Shown here: one piece after another, positions 14,075 to 22,794 of the stretch
Layout of the letters: each line of letters begins with the position of its first letter
How positions within the stretch are numbered: position 1 is the first letter of the stretch
NCBI GenBank assembly: GCA_052034005.1
Contig: JBPOJB010000069.1
Location: 1-26,691, forward strand
Reading direction: 5' to 3'
Length of the DNA stretch: 26,691 nt
Origin: JAAYDI01 sp052034005
GTDB lineage: Bacteria > Planctomycetota > Planctomycetia > Pirellulales > Pirellulaceae
Program-made: the position numbers and the translations under genes
Notes under the pieces: generated by a model
Databases searched by the model: none
Seen by the model: only the letters and a program-made list of their open reading frames with translations
What the model was told of the DNA's origin: nothing

Positions 14075-16405
14075 ATGTCCCGGATATTGACTGGCCTGTC
14101 GGCGCTCGCCGTTGCACTGTTGCCCGCGTTGGTTTGGGGGCAGGGTTTGTTGGTGGACATTGAACCGGGCCACCCCTATCGGCTCCCCCGCCCGCCGATT
14201 TTCCCGCACCCGATGCCGTGGCCTCGGCCACCCGTTCCCGAGCCTCCGGCGTCGTACAAGATCCAGGAACTGGCGGTCCAGGCGACGGTCACGGATCAGG
14301 TCGCCAAGGTCCAGGTCTCCCAGTCGTTCGTCAACACGGGCAGCCGGCAGATGGAAGTCTCCTTCATCTTCCCGCTCCCGTACGACGGCGCGGTGGATCA
14401 GATGACCTTCATGGTCGACGGCAAGGAATATGAAGCGAAGCTGTTGAACGCCGACGAAGCGCGGCGCCTGTACGAGGCGTACATCCGCCGCAACCAGGAC
14501 CCGGCCCTGCTCGAGTGGCTGGGCACCGGCATGTTCAAGACGAGCGTGTTCCCGGTCCCGCCCGGCGCGAAGCGGACGGTGACCCTGCGTTACAGTCAGG
14601 TCTGCCGGAAGACCGAGGGGTTGACCGAGTGGTTGTTCCCGTTGAGCACGGCCAAATACACGTCGCACCCGGTGGAGAAGATCACGATCGACGTGACGAT
14701 CCAGAGCCAGGCGCCGATCAAGAACCTCTACAGCCCCACGCATTCGATCGAGCTGAAGCGTCCGGGGGACAACACGGCGCGCGTCGCCTTCGCCGGCTCC
14801 AACGAAATCCCTTCGTCCGACTTCCGACTGATGTACGATGTGGGCGGCGAGCCTGTCGGGGCGAGCGTGCTGAGCTATCGGCCGGACACGAACGATGAAG
14901 GCTACTTCCTGCTGCTGGTCAGCCCGGACATCCAGCGCGCCACGACGAGCTCGCTCGCCAAGACCGTGGTGTTCGTGGTCGATCGCTCGGGGAGCATGAG
15001 CGGCCCGAAGATCGAGCAGGCCAAAGGGGCACTCAAGTTCGTCTTGAACAACCTCCAGGAAAACGACCTGTTCAACATCATCGCGTATGACAGTACCGTC
15101 GAGAGCTTCCGGCCGGAACTGCAACGGTACACGGCGCAGACGCGCAGCGAGGCGATCGGGTTTGTGGAGGGCATCTACGCGGGGGGCAGCACGAACATCG
15201 ACGGGGCGCTGCAGGCCGCGCTGACCCAGCTGCAGGACGCCGGCCGGCCGACCTACGTCGTGTTCCTGACCGACGGCCTGCCCACGGCCGGCGAGCGCCG
15301 CGAGCCGCAGATCATCGCCAACGCGAAGGCGAACAACAAGGTCCGCGCGCGGATCTTCGTCTTCGGCGTCGGCTATGACGTCAACAGCCGGCTGCTGGAC
15401 AAGATGGCGCGGGAGTGCTTCGGGCAGAGCCAGTACGTGCTGCCCAACGAGGACATCGAAGCCCACGTAGCCAAACTCTATGCGCGGATCGGCGCGCCGA
15501 TCCTGGTCGACCTGAAAGTCGACTTCCACCTGGAGAACATGCCGGTCGAGAGGGGCCCGGCGGTCAGCCGCGTGTACCCGAAAAACGAGATCGACCTGTT
15601 CGCGGGCGATCAGCTGGTGCTGGTCGGTCGCTACAAGCAGCCGGGCGACGCCCAGGTCACGATCCGCGGCCGGGTCGACGGCCAAGAGCAGTCGTTCGAT
15701 TTCCCGGCGAAGTTCGTGGAGAAGTCGCTCGACGACACCCACGCCTTCATCGAGAAGCTGTGGGCCGTCCGCCGCGTTGGCGAGATCATCGATCAGATCG
15801 ATCTGAACGGCAAGAACCAGGAGCTGGTCAACGAACTCGTGGCGCTGGCCACCCGGCACGGCATCCTCACCCCCTACACATCCTTCCTGGCCGACGAGAC
15901 TGCGAACATTCGGGACCTGGCGGGAGTGCGACTGCAAGCGGGCGCGGCGCTCGACGCGCTGCGGACCGAGAGCGGCGCGTACGGGGTGGGCCAGCGGGTC
16001 GTGAAAGGCAGCCTGCAGAGCGCCAGCCAGGCCGGTTCCGGCTACGCGCTGGACATGGCGTTCTCGCGGGGCGGCGCCGCGATGCGTGGCGCGCCGGCGG
16101 GCGGCGCTGCGTACCCGTCCAGCCCGCCGAGCGCGGGCGCCCTGCCGGGCCTGGGCGCCGCCGCGGAAAGCTCGCCGGTCGTCACCACGGTGATCAACGT
16201 CGGCTCGAAGACGTTCTTCCAACGCAACGGCCGCTGGGAGGATTCCGCGCTGAGCGACCGGCAGATCCAGGAACGGAAGCAGATCGAGCGGTACAGCGAC
16301 GAGTACTTCGCGCTCACGAAACAGTACGGCAACGAGGTCGCCAAATACCTGGCGCTCGAGGGCCAGGTGCTGGTCCTGCTGGGCGATCAGGCATACGAGT
16401 TCTGA
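14075..16405 (+). CDS. Secreted VIT and von Willebrand factor A domain protein
   Basis: This 776-aa protein starts at ATG 14075, with GGGGAGGA six bases upstream. A signal peptide covers about 1-23 (ALVWGQG) and a proline-rich spacer runs to about 58. A VIT domain spans about 60-180 (FIFPLPYDGAVDQMTFMVDG, ADEARRLYEA). A vWA domain spans about 297-470 with the metal-site motif DRSGS at 303-307, GGSTNIDGAL, and FLTDG. The layout follows inter-alpha-trypsin inhibitor heavy chains and bacterial VIT-vWA proteins, which bind ligands through the metal site. A Gly/Ala/Pro-rich stretch precedes a charged C-terminal helix. No sortase signal (LPXTG) or transmembrane anchor is present, unlike the marine sortase-target proteins of this class. 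The role at the cell surface is inferred. Confidence 0.93.
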   Translation: MSRILTGLSALAVALLPALVWGQGLLVDIEPGHPYRLPRPPIFPHPMPWPRPPVPEPPASYKIQELAVQATVTDQVAKVQVSQSFVNTGSRQMEVSFIFPLPYDGAVDQMTFMVDGKEYEAKLLNADEARRLYEAYIRRNQDPALLEWLGTGMFKTSVFPVPPGAKRTVTLRYSQVCRKTEGLTEWLFPLSTAKYTSHPVEKITIDVTIQSQAPIKNLYSPTHSIELKRPGDNTARVAFAGSNEIPSSDFRLMYDVGGEPVGASVLSYRPDTNDEGYFLLLVSPDIQRATTSSLAKTVVFVVDRSGSMSGPKIEQAKGALKFVLNNLQENDLFNIIAYDSTVESFRPELQRYTAQTRSEAIGFVEGIYAGGSTNIDGALQAALTQLQDAGRPTYVVFLTDGLPTAGERREPQIIANAKANNKVRARIFVFGVGYDVNSRLLDKMARECFGQSQYVLPNEDIEAHVAKLYARIGAPILVDLKVDFHLENMPVERGPAVSRVYPKNEIDLFAGDQLVLVGRYKQPGDAQVTIRGRVDGQEQSFDFPAKFVEKSLDDTHAFIEKLWAVRRVGEIIDQIDLNGKNQELVNELVALATRHGILTPYTSFLADETANIRDLAGVRLQAGAALDALRTESGAYGVGQRVVKGSLQSASQAGSGYALDMAFSRGGAAMRGAPAGGAAYPSSPPSAGALPGLGAAAESSPVVTTVINVGSKTFFQRNGRWEDSALSDRQIQERKQIERYSDEYFALTKQYGNEVAKYLALEGQVLVLLGDQAYEF

Positions 16406-16589
16406 CGCCCGGGGTGCCGCGCCGGGCTTGCCCCGAGTGTGCCGTGCTTGTCTTGTCCGGCCTGGCGGGGATAGTATTGAGTGTGCGCAGGCTCCCGGCG
16501 GAGTCCTGCGGGCTACGCAATACGTGGGCGGAACTGCGCGAGAATCTCGTGTGGACCCGCCGATGGGCCCATCAGGAGACTGATCACCC

Positions 16590-19500
16590 ATGGGGCGCAC
16601 GGTGAATTCGCCTCCCCCGCGCCGGCCCGGGGACATGATGTCGCGGTGCGGCTGGTGGCACGAGACGGAGCAGGCCGGGCGGATCATGTGCGACTTGTGC
16701 CCGCGGCGCTGTACGCTGCAGGACGGCCAGCGCGGTTTCTGCTTCGTACGCCAGAACATCGGCGGCGAAATGGTCTTGACGACCTACGGCCGCAGCACCG
16801 GGTTCTGTGTTGATCCGATCGAAAAGAAGCCGCTGAACCACTTCCTGCCGGGCACCGCGGTCCTGTCGTTCGGCACGGCCGGCTGCAACCTGGGGTGCAA
16901 GTTCTGCCAGAACTGGGAGTCGTCCAAGTCGCGGGCCGTCGACCGTGCGAGCGAGGCGGCCGAGCCGGCCACGATCGCCGAGGCGGCGGTACAGCTCGGG
17001 TGCCACAGCGTCGCCTTCACTTACAACGATCCAGTGATCTGGGCGGAGTACGCGATCGACACGGCCCGCGCCTGCCACGAGCGCGGGATCCAGACCGTCG
17101 CGGTCACCGCCGGCTACATCACGCCGGAAGCGCGGGGCGATTTCTTCCAGGCCATGGACGCCGCCAATGTGGATCTGAAGGCGCTGAGCGAGGATTTCTA
17201 CTTCCGGTTGAGCTACGCGCATCTGCAGCCGGTCCTCGACTCGCTGGCGTGGCTCAAGCGCGAAACCGACGTGTGGCTCGAAATCACCAACCTGGTCATC
17301 CCACGCGAAAATGACGCGGAGGACGACCTCCGCCGCATGTGCGACTGGATCCTCGCACAGGTCGGGGACGAGGTCCCGGTGCACTTCACCGCCTTCCATC
17401 CCGACTTCCGCATGCAGGACTACGAGCCCACACCGCTGGAGACGCTCCTGACGGCCTACGACATCGCCAGGTCGCAGGGGATCCGCTACGTGTACCTGGG
17501 CAACGTACACGACCCCAGGCACCACAATACCTATTGCCCCTCCTGCGACATGCTGCTGATCGCGCGCAACTGGCATGAAGTGCGGACCTATCGCCTGCAA
17601 GGAAACCGGTGCCCGCGGTGCGGCACGTCGATCCCCGGCCGGTTCCTGGACAAGCCCGGCGATTGGGGCCAGCGCCGCCTGCCGGTGCGGATTTCCCAAT
17701 TCGCGTCGGCGGCACAACACACGCGGCCACCCTCCCCACCACCACCATCACCACCACGACAAGAACAACAACAACAACAACAACCCGTCGCCGAGCCGAC
17801 TCGCACAGGAGACTCGCAGATGGCCACAGCTCCTGATCCGGACCCTTCGACCGACGCGGCGCGAGACGCTGCACGGCGCCTGACCGAAGTGCAGCGGCGC
17901 GCGGTGTTCCGCACGGCCTGCGACATGGTGGTGTCAGGGGTCTGTCAGCGTTCCGGCGATTGGCTGGCGCAGCCGCTGGCAGGCGCCGCTCAACTGCCGG
18001 TCGCCGGCGTGTTTGTCACGCTCAAACGGGGCGCCCACCTGCGCGCATGCTGCGGGTACATCAGCCCGGACGTGCCGTTGATCGAGGCCTTGCACAGCGC
18101 GGCGCACCGGACGGCGACCAACGACACGCGGCTGCCGCCGATCTCGCCGACGGAACTGCCCCACCTGCATGTCGATGTGTCGGTGCTGCACGATTTTCAG
18201 CCGGTGGCGGCCCAGGGCGCTGAACGCGCGTCCGCCGTGGAAGTCGGCCGGCACGGATTGACTATCCGCCGCGGCGAGGCCAGCGGGTTGCTGCTGCCCG
18301 TCGTGGCGGTCGAAAACCAGTGGGATGCGGAGACGTTCCTGCGCCATGTCTGCCGCAAGGCCGGCCTGCCTACCAGCGCTTGGAAGGAAGAGGACGCGCG
18401 CCTGCAGACGTTCGAAGCGCTGCTCATCGAAGGCTCGATCGATCCGGACCTGCTGACCGACGTCCCGCGCGAAGCGCCGCGCCAGTTCCTGCCCGAGGAC
18501 CTCCAGCGGCTGGCCGAGCATTGCCGGTTCAATGTGATCGCGCTCGTGCAGGGCGCCACGCCGAACTACTACCTGCCCGCCTGCCGCGACGCGAACGTCC
18601 AGAGCGCCGCGCTGTCGGTGCGGATTCCCAGGTACCAGATCGAGTCCACCATGGCCCGCCTGTCGCTGCGGCCCGGAATCCCCCTGCAATCGACCTTGTA
18701 CCAGTGCGCCGAGACCGCCGCCCAAGCGATCCGGTCCTGGCAACTGCCGCAGGATGCGCTGGACGAACTGCACGCCGACGTGGCCGTCCTGTACGATTCG
18801 GCCATGCACGGGACCGTGGCCGATGCCGACCTGCAGGGCGTGGACCCGCAGCGACGCGCCGTCGTGGTCCTCGAACGCGGCCGATTCGCCTGGACATTCA
18901 ATGCCGAACAGACCCCCGCCGAGCTCCTGGCGACGGCCGCCGAGCGGGTGCAGGTCATGAACCCGCAGACCGCCAATATCGTGAGCCTGGCGGTGGACAG
19001 CAGCTGCCGGTCGCTGGTCGTCTCGAGCCTGCCACGTCCGCAACAAGGCCCGGCCGTCCGCCCACCGGCCGTGGCCGGCGTGTTCTATCCGGACCAGCCG
19101 GCCGCGCTCGATGCGCTGCTGGACCAGCTGCTGGCCGACGCGCCGGCCGCGCCTCCGGAGCGGTGCCCGGCCGTCATGGTCCCACATGCCGGGCTGCGCT
19201 ACTCGGGACGTATCGCCGCGGACGTGTTCCGGCGGATCGAGATCCCCAGTCGCCTGATCATCATCGCCCCGAAGCACTCGCGGCTGGGCACGCCCTGGGC
19301 CGTCGCGCCGCACGAGGCGTGGAGCGTCCCCGGGTGCCGGATCCCGTCCGACCGGGACCTGGCCCGGCGCCTGGCCGCCGCGATCCCCGGCCTGGAGCTG
19401 GACGCCGCAGCGCACCAGGAAGAGCACGCCATCGAGGTCCAGCTACCGCTGCTGGCCCGTCTGGCCCCGGGGTCCGCCGTGGTCGGCATCGTGATCGGCG

Positions 19501-19865
19501 ATGGCGACCTGGACCAGTGCGAACGATTCGCGCGGCAGCTGGCCGATTTCCTGCGCACTGAGGAAGCTCGGCCGCTGCTGGTCATCTCGTCCGACCTGAA
19601 CCATTATGCGCCTGTGGACGAGAACCGCCGGCTGGATCGCCTGGCCCTGGACGCCATGCGAAGCCTCGACCCGGCCCGGCTCTATGCGACCGTGCGGGAC
19701 CACGACATCAGCATGTGCGGCGTGCTGCCGGCCGTGATCGTCATGCAGGCGCTGCGCCGCCTGAACCAGCTCAATACCTGCCGTGAGATCGCCTATGCCA
19801 CCAGCGCCGACGCCGGCGGCAGTGCTGACCGAGTCGTCGGCTACGCGGGCCTGCTGCTGGCGTGA
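16590..19865 (+). CDS. Fused AmmeMemoRadiSam protein: radical SAM enzyme + AMMECR1 + Memo
   Basis: One 1091-codon frame joins the three proteins of the AmmeMemoRadiSam system, usually separate genes of unknown joint function. Residues 1-370 are the radical SAM enzyme: cluster motif CNLGCKFC (99-106) with Cys99, 103 and 106, a leading Cys cluster (34, 37, 41, 51) and two C-terminal CxxC pairs (316-319, 341-344). Residues 378-410 are a Pro- and Gln-rich linker. Residues 430-620 are AMMECR1, with LRACCG where the family usually has LRGCIG. Residues about 635-810 look like a second, degenerate AMMECR1-like domain. Residues 822-1091 are Memo, with likely metal ligands His866, His896, His1005 and Cys1043. 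Met411 has its own ribosome site, so a shorter AMMECR1-Memo product is possible. The start at 16590 has AGGAG 11 bases upstream. Confidence 0.93.
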   Translation: MGRTVNSPPPRRPGDMMSRCGWWHETEQAGRIMCDLCPRRCTLQDGQRGFCFVRQNIGGEMVLTTYGRSTGFCVDPIEKKPLNHFLPGTAVLSFGTAGCNLGCKFCQNWESSKSRAVDRASEAAEPATIAEAAVQLGCHSVAFTYNDPVIWAEYAIDTARACHERGIQTVAVTAGYITPEARGDFFQAMDAANVDLKALSEDFYFRLSYAHLQPVLDSLAWLKRETDVWLEITNLVIPRENDAEDDLRRMCDWILAQVGDEVPVHFTAFHPDFRMQDYEPTPLETLLTAYDIARSQGIRYVYLGNVHDPRHHNTYCPSCDMLLIARNWHEVRTYRLQGNRCPRCGTSIPGRFLDKPGDWGQRRLPVRISQFASAAQHTRPPSPPPPSPPRQEQQQQQQPVAEPTRTGDSQMATAPDPDPSTDAARDAARRLTEVQRRAVFRTACDMVVSGVCQRSGDWLAQPLAGAAQLPVAGVFVTLKRGAHLRACCGYISPDVPLIEALHSAAHRTATNDTRLPPISPTELPHLHVDVSVLHDFQPVAAQGAERASAVEVGRHGLTIRRGEASGLLLPVVAVENQWDAETFLRHVCRKAGLPTSAWKEEDARLQTFEALLIEGSIDPDLLTDVPREAPRQFLPEDLQRLAEHCRFNVIALVQGATPNYYLPACRDANVQSAALSVRIPRYQIESTMARLSLRPGIPLQSTLYQCAETAAQAIRSWQLPQDALDELHADVAVLYDSAMHGTVADADLQGVDPQRRAVVVLERGRFAWTFNAEQTPAELLATAAERVQVMNPQTANIVSLAVDSSCRSLVVSSLPRPQQGPAVRPPAVAGVFYPDQPAALDALLDQLLADAPAAPPERCPAVMVPHAGLRYSGRIAADVFRRIEIPSRLIIIAPKHSRLGTPWAVAPHEAWSVPGCRIPSDRDLARRLAAAIPGLELDAAAHQEEHAIEVQLPLLARLAPGSAVVGIVIGDGDLDQCERFARQLADFLRTEEARPLLVISSDLNHYAPVDENRRLDRLALDAMRSLDPARLYATVRDHDISMCGVLPAVIVMQALRRLNQLNTCREIAYATSADAGGSADRVVGYAGLLLA
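17735..17785 (+). repeat. In-frame trinucleotide microsatellite in the fusion linker
   Basis: Runs of CAC/ACC triplets (17735-17757) are followed by AAC triplets (about 17764-17783). In the gene's frame they encode a Pro-rich then Gln-rich linker between the radical SAM and AMMECR1 parts. Gain or loss of whole triplets would change linker length without breaking the frame; any other change would split the gene. Confidence 0.85.
17807..17822 (+). promoter_or_regulatory. Internal ribosome binding site and start codon inside the fusion gene
   Basis: AGGAG at 17807-17811 is followed eight bases later by ATG at 17820, which is in frame with the surrounding gene (codon 411). This spacing is close to ideal. 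It falls exactly between the linker and the AMMECR1 domain, where a separate gene would begin, and suggests an ancestral gene start that may still be used. Confidence 0.6.
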
Positions 19866-19892
19866 CGCGCCGCGCGGGAAGCGGCTCCCCTC

Positions 19893-19910
19893 CGCCGGCA
19901 GTTCCCGGCG
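19893..19910. terminator. Possible hairpin between convergent genes
   Basis: CGCCGG at 19893-19898 pairs exactly with CCGGCG at 19905-19910 around a six-base loop, in the 61-base gap between the convergent fusion gene and Hsp70 operon. No T run follows on either strand, so a terminator role is only plausible. Confidence 0.22.
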
Positions 19911-19926
19911 CCACGCGGAGCGCGCT

Positions 19927-22788
19927 TCATTCCAATCGCAGGCCTTTCGGCAGCGACTCGCCAAACACCTGACGCTGCTCGTCGATGTCCAGCTGACCGC
20001 CGTCGCGGACCAGCTCGATCAGGTGCGGCGGGGCGGCGTGATCGGTCAGCCACGCGACGGCCTCGCGCCGGCAGCGGTCGGACAGGTCGCGGTACCGGTC
20101 GTGCGTGCGCCGGGCCGCCTGCATGACGGCCAGCGTGGCGGTCCCGAGCGAGGTCGGCGCGGCGCGCCACAGCGCTTCCAGCCAGCGCTCGACCGTCTCG
20201 TGCGGCGTCACGGTGTTGAGCGGCCCGTAGACCGGCACGCGCTGGCCGAGTCGGCCCAGCGCCCAGACCATCGGGTCCCGCAGGTTCTCGAGCTTCCGTT
20301 TGGGCAGCAGCGCGACGAGCATGTCGCCCAGCTCGATGCGGCGGGGCAGGTCCAGCAGCTCCAGCGAGCCGAGCAGGCGCCAGGCCTCCGCCAGCTCGTT
20401 GGGCCGCAGCGACGCGTCCTCGCCGCGTGTCGTGCCCAATACGAACCGGTTGTACAGGCTCCGGATCGACGAGAGCAGCGGGTCGGCCAACGCCTGCTGC
20501 TGGCCGCGCGACAGGCCCCCCGCGATCCGGCGCCACAATACGACAGCCTCGTTGCGCACACTCGGGCCGAGGTGGACCAGCTTCCCTTGCACCGTGCGCC
20601 ACGTCTCCGCCACCCGCCAATCGTCCACGGCCAGCCCGTAGCCGGGCCGCAAGGCGAAGCCCAGCAGGTTGAGCCAGCGTATCTCGTGGTCCACGCTCTT
20701 GCGCCGACCGGACTCGTATTCGATGAGCGATTCCCAGATCCGGCGCAGCAGCGGGACCGGCCACTGCTGCTTGGGACTGCACAGCGCGTTGGCCAGCTGC
20801 TTGACCAGCCCGTCAGGCCGGTCGGTGCCGTGCGGCGCGAAGACGGCTGCCAGCGCCTGATGGCACCTGTCCCAGGTCGCTTCCTCCAGGAACCCCTCCG
20901 ACTCCGCGTCGGACCGGTGCGCGACGGCGTCCGTCTCGGTGGCCGCGCGGACGTCGAACTGCAATCGCCAGCTCCGGTCGCGATCGGCCGCGGTGCACCA
21001 GAGGTTCATCGTGCCGATCTCGGTCAGCCGCGCATGCAGGCGCACGGCGATCCGGCCCGTTTCGCGACGCCGCTGGGTCCGCAATACCGTGCGGATGGGC
21101 GGCAGCGGCGTCATCTGCTCCCGGTCGATGGCCACCACCGCGCCGGGCGGGTCCGTCAAGCGCAGGCTGGACACCCACAGCGGGAACTCCACCGGCTGGG
21201 AGATCAGCAGTTGGAACAGGCGGTCGGGCATCTCGATCGTCTGGCCCGGCTCGGCATCGCCCGGCACGAGGCAGACGGCGGTCGGCTCCTGGGACTCGAC
21301 CCCGATGTAGTAGCTCCGCGCCAGATTCGCGGCGATTCGCACGCCATGGCCGCGGCGCACCATCCCGTAATAGGCCGCTCCCCGGGCGACGGCCAGGTCG
21401 AGCCGGTCGTTATCCAACACGATCGGCGACCAGCTCGGCGCACCATCCACCTGGAACCAGCCGGCGATCAAGTCGATCATTCGCCCGCGCAACGCGGGCG
21501 ACGCGAAGAACCCGCCGTTGAACAGCACGATATCGGGTCGGACGGCGGCGGCGCGTGGCGAGGAGGGTGAGGAGTCCGGGCCGGTACCGTCCGGGTCGCG
21601 GTGCGCGGTCAGGAAGGCGGCCAGGTAGCGCGTGATCGCCGGGTCTGCGGCATAGGGCAGCCCGAACTCCTGGAAGCCCGAGCGATGGGCCTGAGGCCGG
21701 TCCTGCAGCGGGACGGCGGGCAGGAACCCTTCGACCAGCAGCGCGCGGACTTCGTCGCGCGTTACTTCCACCTGCAGCCCGCCGCCGATCACGCGCGCGC
21801 CGGTCCCGGGCAGGTTCACCGTCATCCGTTCCGGCGCATCGCCGCTCAGCAGCTGTTCCTTGGCGCGCTGGCACACGCGGACCAGCACGTCCCACTGTGT
21901 GGATGACAGTTTATTGTCACCTACAAGCTTCCGTTCGAGGTGTCGAGCCAGCGCCAGATCGAGATTGTCGCCGCCCAGGATCAGGTGGTTTCCCACCGCC
22001 ACGCGGTGGAACTGGATCCGCTCCTCGCGCGCCCCCGCGTCCGGCCGACTCGCGCGCACGCGGATCAGCGTGAAATCGGTCGTGCCGCCGCCGATATCGC
22101 ACACCAGGATCGACTGGCCGGGCTGGACCCGTGCCTGCCAGTCCGCGCTGTGCTGATAGACCCAGGCGTAGAAGGCGGCCTGCGGCTCCTCGAGCAACAC
22201 GACGCGCGGCAGTCCGGCGTGCGCGGCCGCCTCCACCGTCAGCTCGCGCGCGATCTCGTCAAAGGAGGCAGGCAGGGTGAGCACGACATCCTGCTCGGCC
22301 AGCGGCGCCTCGGGGAACCGGGCGTCCCACGCCTGGCGCAGATGCCCCAGGATGCGCGCGCTGGCCGCGATCGGCGACAGCCGCTCGACATCCGGCGCGC
22401 CGTGCCACGGCAACAGGTCCGCCGTGCGGTCCACTCCGGAATGGCAGAGCCAACTCTTGGCCGACGTGATCAGGCGGCCGGGGCTGCGCCCGCCTTGATC
22501 GCGCGCGAAGAACCCCACGGCCACGCGCGGGTCCTCACGGTCCCAGGGGAGCCGCAGCGCGCCGGCCGCCGCCTCGCTCGCAATCGCCTCGTAATGACAC
22601 GACGGCAACGTGTCCCGCGTCTCCACCACGCCGGAGGCGACCAACTGGGGGACCCCCAGCACCCGCACGCGCCACGCCGATTCCTGCGTGTCGACATAGG
22701 CCACCGCCGAGTTCGTCGTGCCGAAATCGATCCCCACCACATAGCGCGCGGGCAGGCGATCGATCAGCGGATCAAACCGGTCCGACAT
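19927..22788 (-). CDS. Large Hsp70-like ATPase B with long C-terminal extension (DUF3731-type)
   Basis: This 953-aa protein is an Hsp70/actin-fold ATPase. Phosphate-binding loop 1 is GIDFGTTNS (19-27), PASFD is at 173-177, EEPQAA at 200-205, and phosphate loop 2 is DIGGGTTDF (231-239). It shares the unusual motif KSWLC (111-115) with its neighbour, so both belong to the same divergent subfamily. Residues beyond about 600 form a long helical, Arg/Leu-rich extension instead of the canonical DnaK peptide-binding domain; the combination fits the DUF3731-bearing Hsp70s. There is no J-protein or GrpE partner here. It starts 6 bases after the stop of Hsp70 A on the same strand, so the two are probably translated together. 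Function in the cell is not established; a specialised chaperone or assembly role is inferred. Confidence 0.92.
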   Translation of the reverse strand: MSDRFDPLIDRLPARYVVGIDFGTTNSAVAYVDTQESAWRVRVLGVPQLVASGVVETRDTLPSCHYEAIASEAAAGALRLPWDREDPRVAVGFFARDQGGRSPGRLITSAKSWLCHSGVDRTADLLPWHGAPDVERLSPIAASARILGHLRQAWDARFPEAPLAEQDVVLTLPASFDEIARELTVEAAAHAGLPRVVLLEEPQAAFYAWVYQHSADWQARVQPGQSILVCDIGGGTTDFTLIRVRASRPDAGAREERIQFHRVAVGNHLILGGDNLDLALARHLERKLVGDNKLSSTQWDVLVRVCQRAKEQLLSGDAPERMTVNLPGTGARVIGGGLQVEVTRDEVRALLVEGFLPAVPLQDRPQAHRSGFQEFGLPYAADPAITRYLAAFLTAHRDPDGTGPDSSPSSPRAAAVRPDIVLFNGGFFASPALRGRMIDLIAGWFQVDGAPSWSPIVLDNDRLDLAVARGAAYYGMVRRGHGVRIAANLARSYYIGVESQEPTAVCLVPGDAEPGQTIEMPDRLFQLLISQPVEFPLWVSSLRLTDPPGAVVAIDREQMTPLPPIRTVLRTQRRRETGRIAVRLHARLTEIGTMNLWCTAADRDRSWRLQFDVRAATETDAVAHRSDAESEGFLEEATWDRCHQALAAVFAPHGTDRPDGLVKQLANALCSPKQQWPVPLLRRIWESLIEYESGRRKSVDHEIRWLNLLGFALRPGYGLAVDDWRVAETWRTVQGKLVHLGPSVRNEAVVLWRRIAGGLSRGQQQALADPLLSSIRSLYNRFVLGTTRGEDASLRPNELAEAWRLLGSLELLDLPRRIELGDMLVALLPKRKLENLRDPMVWALGRLGQRVPVYGPLNTVTPHETVERWLEALWRAAPTSLGTATLAVMQAARRTHDRYRDLSDRCRREAVAWLTDHAAPPHLIELVRDGGQLDIDEQRQVFGESLPKGLRLE

Positions 22789-22794
22789 CGGAGG

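Noticed and set aside
14030..16759. 909-codon minus frame opposite the VIT-vWA gene
   Set aside because: Arg/Asp/Val/His-rich antisense shadow that also covers the intergenic gap; no domain seen.
17575..17883. Alternate-frame stretch reading seven histidines then Asp-Lys and seven asparagines, like a vector tag
   Set aside because: It is only the other reading of the CAC/AAC microsatellite. No vector backbone or cloning sites surround it, and the main frame continues as the fusion protein.
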